Source: Chryseobacterium sp. ZHDP1
GTDB taxonomy: Bacteria > Bacteroidota > Bacteroidia > Flavobacteriales > Weeksellaceae
DNA: 64,000 bases
Assembly: GCF_018603435.1 (NCBI RefSeq)
Contig: NZ_CP075682.1
Location: forward strand, 2,232,001 to 2,296,000
Direction: 5' to 3'
The translations under genes were made by a program, and so were the position numbers. The notes beneath the pieces are model-generated. The model did no database searches. It had not been told where the DNA came from and was given only the letters and a program-made list of their open reading frames with translations. This document shows positions 61,106 through 64,000 of this stretch, piece after piece. The stretch's first letter is position 1. Every line of letters starts with the position of its first letter.

Positions 61106-62398
61106 ATGAATTCATCACAAATCACCACTGCCCAAAGAATCAAAGCGATTGTAGGCGGATCAATCGGAAATCTGGTAGAATGGTACGACTGGTACGCTTA
61201 TGCTGCTTTTGCCATTTATTTTTCAAATTCTTTTTTCCCGGATTCGGATATGACGGCGCAGCTTTTAAATACAGCCGGAATTTTTGCCGTTGGTTTTCTG
61301 ATGCGACCTGTCGGAGGATGGCTTTTCGGAAGTATTGCCGACAGAATCGGAAGAAAAAAAGCAATGACACTTTCCGTTTTGCTGATGTCTTTCGGATCTT
61401 TACTGATTGCTTTAACGCCTACTTATAAAACCATCGGCGTTTTAGCTCCTCTCCTTTTGCTGATCGCAAGATTGCTTCAGGGACTGAGTGTTGGCGGAGA
61501 ATACGGTGTTTCGGCAACCTACCTCAGCGAAATGGCAACTGCCGATCGCAGAGGATTTTATTCCAGCTTCCAGTATGTGACTTTAATTGGCGGACAGTTA
61601 ATTGCATTGGGAATTCAGCTGATCTTACAGAAATTACTTTTAACGGAAACCCAACTGGAAGATTGGGGATGGAGAATTCCTTTCGTAATCGGAGCCTTGC
61701 TCTCTGTTATTGCTTTATACCTGAGAACCAATCTCCATGAAACCGAAGCTTTTGAAAATAAAAAAGATATGGGTGAACAAAAAAAAGGAACTTTAAAGGA
61801 ACTGCTTAAACATCCGAAAGCCTTAATTACGGTTGTCGGATTAACGTTGGGAGGAACACTGGCTTTCTACACCTACACAACGTATATGCAGAAATTTCTG
61901 GTGAACACGGTTCATCTCAGCAAGGAAGAATCCACACTGGTTTCCTTCATCTCTCTCTTTATTTTTGCTTGCTTACAGCCTGTTTTCGGAGCTTTGTCGG
62001 ATAAGATCGGAAGAAGACCATTACTATTAGCTTTCGGAGTTTTGGGAACCGTCTTCACCTACCCTCTTCTGAATGCTTTAAGCCATACAACCTCTATGTG
62101 GGGTGCATTTTTTCTGATTATGTCTGCTTTAATTATTGTAAGCGGCTATACTTCTATTAATGCGGTTGTAAAAGCAGAACTTTTTCCTTCTGAAGTAAGA
62201 GCTTTGGGTGTAGGATTACCTTACGCTTTAACGGTTGCTGTTTTCGGCGGAACTGCAGAATATATCGCACTTTGGTTTAAACAGGCGAATGTGGAACATT
62301 ATTTTTACTGGTACATTACTGCCTGTATTTTCTTTTCTTTTGTAGTGTACGCCACAATGAAGGATACAAAGAAAACCTCAACGCTGGATAAAGATTAA
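61106..62398 (+). CDS. MFS transporter, MHS (KgtP-like) family
   Basis: The 430-residue protein has 12 membrane helices and marks of the metabolite:H+ symporter family: GGSIGNLVEWYDWYAYA, FLMRPVGGWLFGSIADRIGRKKAM, and LLQGLSVGGEYG. It probably takes up 2-oxoglutarate or a similar acid by proton symport. It begins 15 bases after the nuclease-like gene and ends in a strong terminator. Confidence 0.9.
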   Translation: MNSSQITTAQRIKAIVGGSIGNLVEWYDWYAYAAFAIYFSNSFFPDSDMTAQLLNTAGIFAVGFLMRPVGGWLFGSIADRIGRKKAMTLSVLLMSFGSLLIALTPTYKTIGVLAPLLLLIARLLQGLSVGGEYGVSATYLSEMATADRRGFYSSFQYVTLIGGQLIALGIQLILQKLLLTETQLEDWGWRIPFVIGALLSVIALYLRTNLHETEAFENKKDMGEQKKGTLKELLKHPKALITVVGLTLGGTLAFYTYTTYMQKFLVNTVHLSKEESTLVSFISLFIFACLQPVFGALSDKIGRRPLLLAFGVLGTVFTYPLLNALSHTTSMWGAFFLIMSALIIVSGYTSINAVVKAELFPSEVRALGVGLPYALTVAVFGGTAEYIALWFKQANVEHYFYWYITACIFFSFVVYATMKDTKKTSTLDKD

Positions 62399-62413
62399 TT
62401 GATGATAAAAAAA

Positions 62414-62445
62414 TTCGGCTCAGGTTCCCTGAGCCGAACTTTTTT
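62414..62445. terminator. Intrinsic terminator between convergent genes
   Basis: TTCGGCTCAGG pairs perfectly with CCTGAGCCGAA around TTC and is followed by T residues. Confidence 0.85.
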
Positions 62446-62448
62446 ATT

Positions 62449-62661
62449 TTAATGATAAGCCTGCTTAAATTTCTCTAAAATATTGTCCAGATTATGCCTC
62501 TGAACATAAACACTCTTCACCTCTTCATACCTCGGCGATTTATAAAAAACTTCGTGGAAATCCATACTGCCGTTTCCTACTTTTACCACTTTCTGTACTT
62601 CGATATTCAACTTTCTTAATTCGTCTTTAAAAACCTGAAATTCATCTTGTATATTCTTCAT
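62449..62661 (-). CDS. Small protein of unknown function
   Basis: This 70-residue charged protein starts MKNIQDEFQVFKDELRKLN and contains VVKVGNGSMDFHEVFYKS. It is probably helical at both ends. It converges on the MFS gene and shares its terminator. No family was recognised. Confidence 0.6.
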   Translation of the reverse strand: MKNIQDEFQVFKDELRKLNIEVQKVVKVGNGSMDFHEVFYKSPRYEEVKSVYVQRHNLDNILEKFKQAYH

Positions 62662-62886
62662 CTATATTTTTGGATTTAATTAAAACTATCTCTTTACATC
62701 AAACACCCTACCAAAACAAGGGGGTCGTGTTTAAATTCTGAATAAAGTTAATGAAATATTCCATACAAACATAAGATTTAGACAATATTTTAATAAAAAA
62801 TTTACGACAATCTAAATTATTTTATAATATATATACATTTTTAACAGATTTAACGTTTAAATAAATAATTTAAAAACTTAATAACA

Positions 62887-63564
62887 ATGACGCTTAAAAC
62901 CGCTTTTACCGTAGCACTTTTATTACTGTTTAATTTTTTCAGAACCCAGAAGCCGGAATTCAAAGCTCCCGATTATGCTTCCATTCAGAAGAACATAGAA
63001 GATAAAAAGTCGGAGTTTTACTATCCCGATCTCCTGAAAAAACTAAAGCAGAACGATACACTCATTACACAGGAACAATACCGTCATCTCTATTACGGAT
63101 ATACTTTTCAGCCAGATTATGAACCGTATAAGATCGACGATAATCTTGAAGAAATGACGAAATTCTACCGTGGAGAAATATCTGATAAAGATCTGCCAAA
63201 AGGAATTAAACTGTTCAGACAAACTCTGGAAAAAAATCCTCTGGATTTAAGGGCAATGAATTATCTCGCTTATCTGTACCATCTCACCAAAGACGAGGTG
63301 ACAGCAAAAAAGATTTCACGTAATTTTCACGGATTACTGGAAGCATTTCTTTCCAGCGGAGACGGAATGACGTGTGGAACAGGCTTTCATGTAATTTCCA
63401 TATCTCATGAATATGTACTCATGAATATGTTTGAAATGGAAGCCCAATCGCAGAGTTATGACGGAGTGTGCGATTATCAGGAGTTTGAAAAAGGCAAATA
63501 TAAAATTGCCGGATTATACTTTAATGTGAGTAAACTTTACGGGAAAATGTCCTTCAAAAGATAG
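62887..63564 (+). CDS. DUF4919 family protein, exported
   Basis: The 225-residue protein has an N-terminal hydrophobic segment (to about FRTQK) and the DUF4919 pattern: PDYASIQKNIEDKKSEFYYPDLLKKL, QYRHLYYGYTFQPDYEPYK and the C-terminal DGVCDYQEF with YFNVSKLYGKM. The function of the family is unknown. A tetratricopeptide-like NPLDLRAMNYLAYLYHL segment lies in the middle. Confidence 0.75.
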   Translation: MTLKTAFTVALLLLFNFFRTQKPEFKAPDYASIQKNIEDKKSEFYYPDLLKKLKQNDTLITQEQYRHLYYGYTFQPDYEPYKIDDNLEEMTKFYRGEISDKDLPKGIKLFRQTLEKNPLDLRAMNYLAYLYHLTKDEVTAKKISRNFHGLLEAFLSSGDGMTCGTGFHVISISHEYVLMNMFEMEAQSQSYDGVCDYQEFEKGKYKIAGLYFNVSKLYGKMSFKR

Positions 63565-63708
63565 ATTTGTTTACGTCTTATGCAACTGTAAAAGGTACAA
63601 ATGATGAGTTTTATTTCTTTAAGAAAGTCAATATACTATCCTATTATTTATCAGTAGGTTTAGCGACATTTGCAGTGAGAGTCTAAGTTTGATTAAACAA
63701 GTTTGATG
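63565..63708. other. Intergenic region before the MITE-like element
   Basis: No gene is seen in these 144 bases. The stretch is AT-rich and leads into the inverted-repeat element at 63709. Confidence 0.4.
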
Positions 63709-63920
63709 AAGTTGTTTAAAGTAAAAGAGTTTGCTCCTTTAGGAGCAGAATCTGTGTAGAAATAAGAATAAATCCGTCAATCAATCCTATGGATTGATAT
63801 CTTAAATACGATAAATTTTCTAAAGATAGCGTTCCTACGGAACGCAGAACGCCTTGCGAATATGGTGTCTACACAGATAAAACTCTATAGAGTTTTCTAC
63901 CATTTTACTTTAAACAACTT
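63709..63920. repeat. MITE-like element with 18-bp terminal inverted repeats
   Basis: AAGTTGTTTAAAGTAAAA at 63709-63726 is the perfect inverse of 63903-63920. Inside are four hairpins: GCTCC/GGAGC at 63733-63746, TCAATCC/GGATTGA at 63781-63797, GCGTTCC/GGAACGC at 63829-63845 and AAAACTCTATAGAGTTTT at 63879-63896. There is no coding frame. Confidence 0.7.
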
Positions 63921-63963
63921 TGATGTTAAAATTTTAATTTAGCATTTCTAAAAGTATTTCGAA

Positions 63964-64000
63964 ATGACTAATAAAAGCCACTGGGAAAATGTCTATGAAA
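63964..64000 (+). CDS. Start of a SAM-dependent methyltransferase-like gene (partial)
   Basis: The frame starts at 63964 and reads MTNKSHWENVYE up to the window end. Many class I methyltransferases of this group open with such a K/xHWENxYE stretch. With 12 residues visible the assignment is weak. Confidence 0.4.
   Translation, partial: MTNKSHWENVYE

Overview
The window looks like a chromosomal segment of a flavobacterium, most likely Chryseobacterium or a close relative (Weeksellaceae, Bacteroidota). The base composition is AT-rich, most genes lack a Shine-Dalgarno sequence, and many promoters carry the Bacteroidota -7 box TAnnTTTG. One protein ends in a type IX secretion (T9SS) sorting domain, and several families are typical of this group (DUF6702, GIxTPxPLxTFHVDG surface proteins, DUF4919, DUF3575, TPR/LuxR regulators). 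This placement is inferred from protein character and was not confirmed by any search.

Layout. 1-12,430 is ordinary core sequence: ACP phosphodiesterase end, a RelE/ParE-type pair, HupE/UreJ and DUF6702 proteins, an M1 peptidase, a TPR/LuxR regulator, small secreted or membrane proteins, and groES-groEL. 12,541-16,870 is accessory: a two-TM protein, a phosphoribosyltransferase-like protein in a cassette-like setting, a ParDE module, and the first XRE/SymE-like module. 16,990-26,815 is a block of small enzymes and regulators: TraB/GumN-like lipoprotein, Crp, darcynin, SDR, duplicated SnoaL lipoprotein, intradiol dioxygenase, MBL-fold and NTF2-like proteins, SRPBCC with MarR, tautomerase, AraC, and a Tet(X)-like monooxygenase. 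27,000-43,550 is a strongly mosaic island: HNH, SUKH, S41 peptidase, five tandem XRE regulators, an ars operon without a pump, a tyrosine recombinase, three more XRE/SymE-like modules, SymE remnants, two 83-bp tandem repeat arrays, and many copies of one REP-like palindromic element. 43,700-52,010 holds an SDR, DUF1569, a dead REP-transposase-like protein, secreted proteins, a phosphoesterase, and an immunity-like cluster with a small alarmone-hydrolase-like protein. 52,278-64,000 returns mostly to core genes: paired HTH proteins, a T9SS cargo protein, KAS III, GT14, DEAD helicase plus cold shock protein, DUF3575, nuclease-like DUF5655 protein, MFS transporter, DUF4919, and a MITE-like element before a methyltransferase start.

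The most interesting system is the repeated divergent pair of a small XRE repressor and a 59-60 aa SymE-like protein. It occurs four times intact, plus one pseudogene and one fragment. Each intact pair has a different inverted repeat between the genes. Two copies share a conserved leader with a long hairpin. Two copies are followed by 83-bp tandem repeats whose hairpin is kept although its sequence changes. With the REP-like elements, the dead transposase-like protein, and the recombinase with attC-like elements, the island looks like a site where small toxin-, defence- and resistance-type genes collect.
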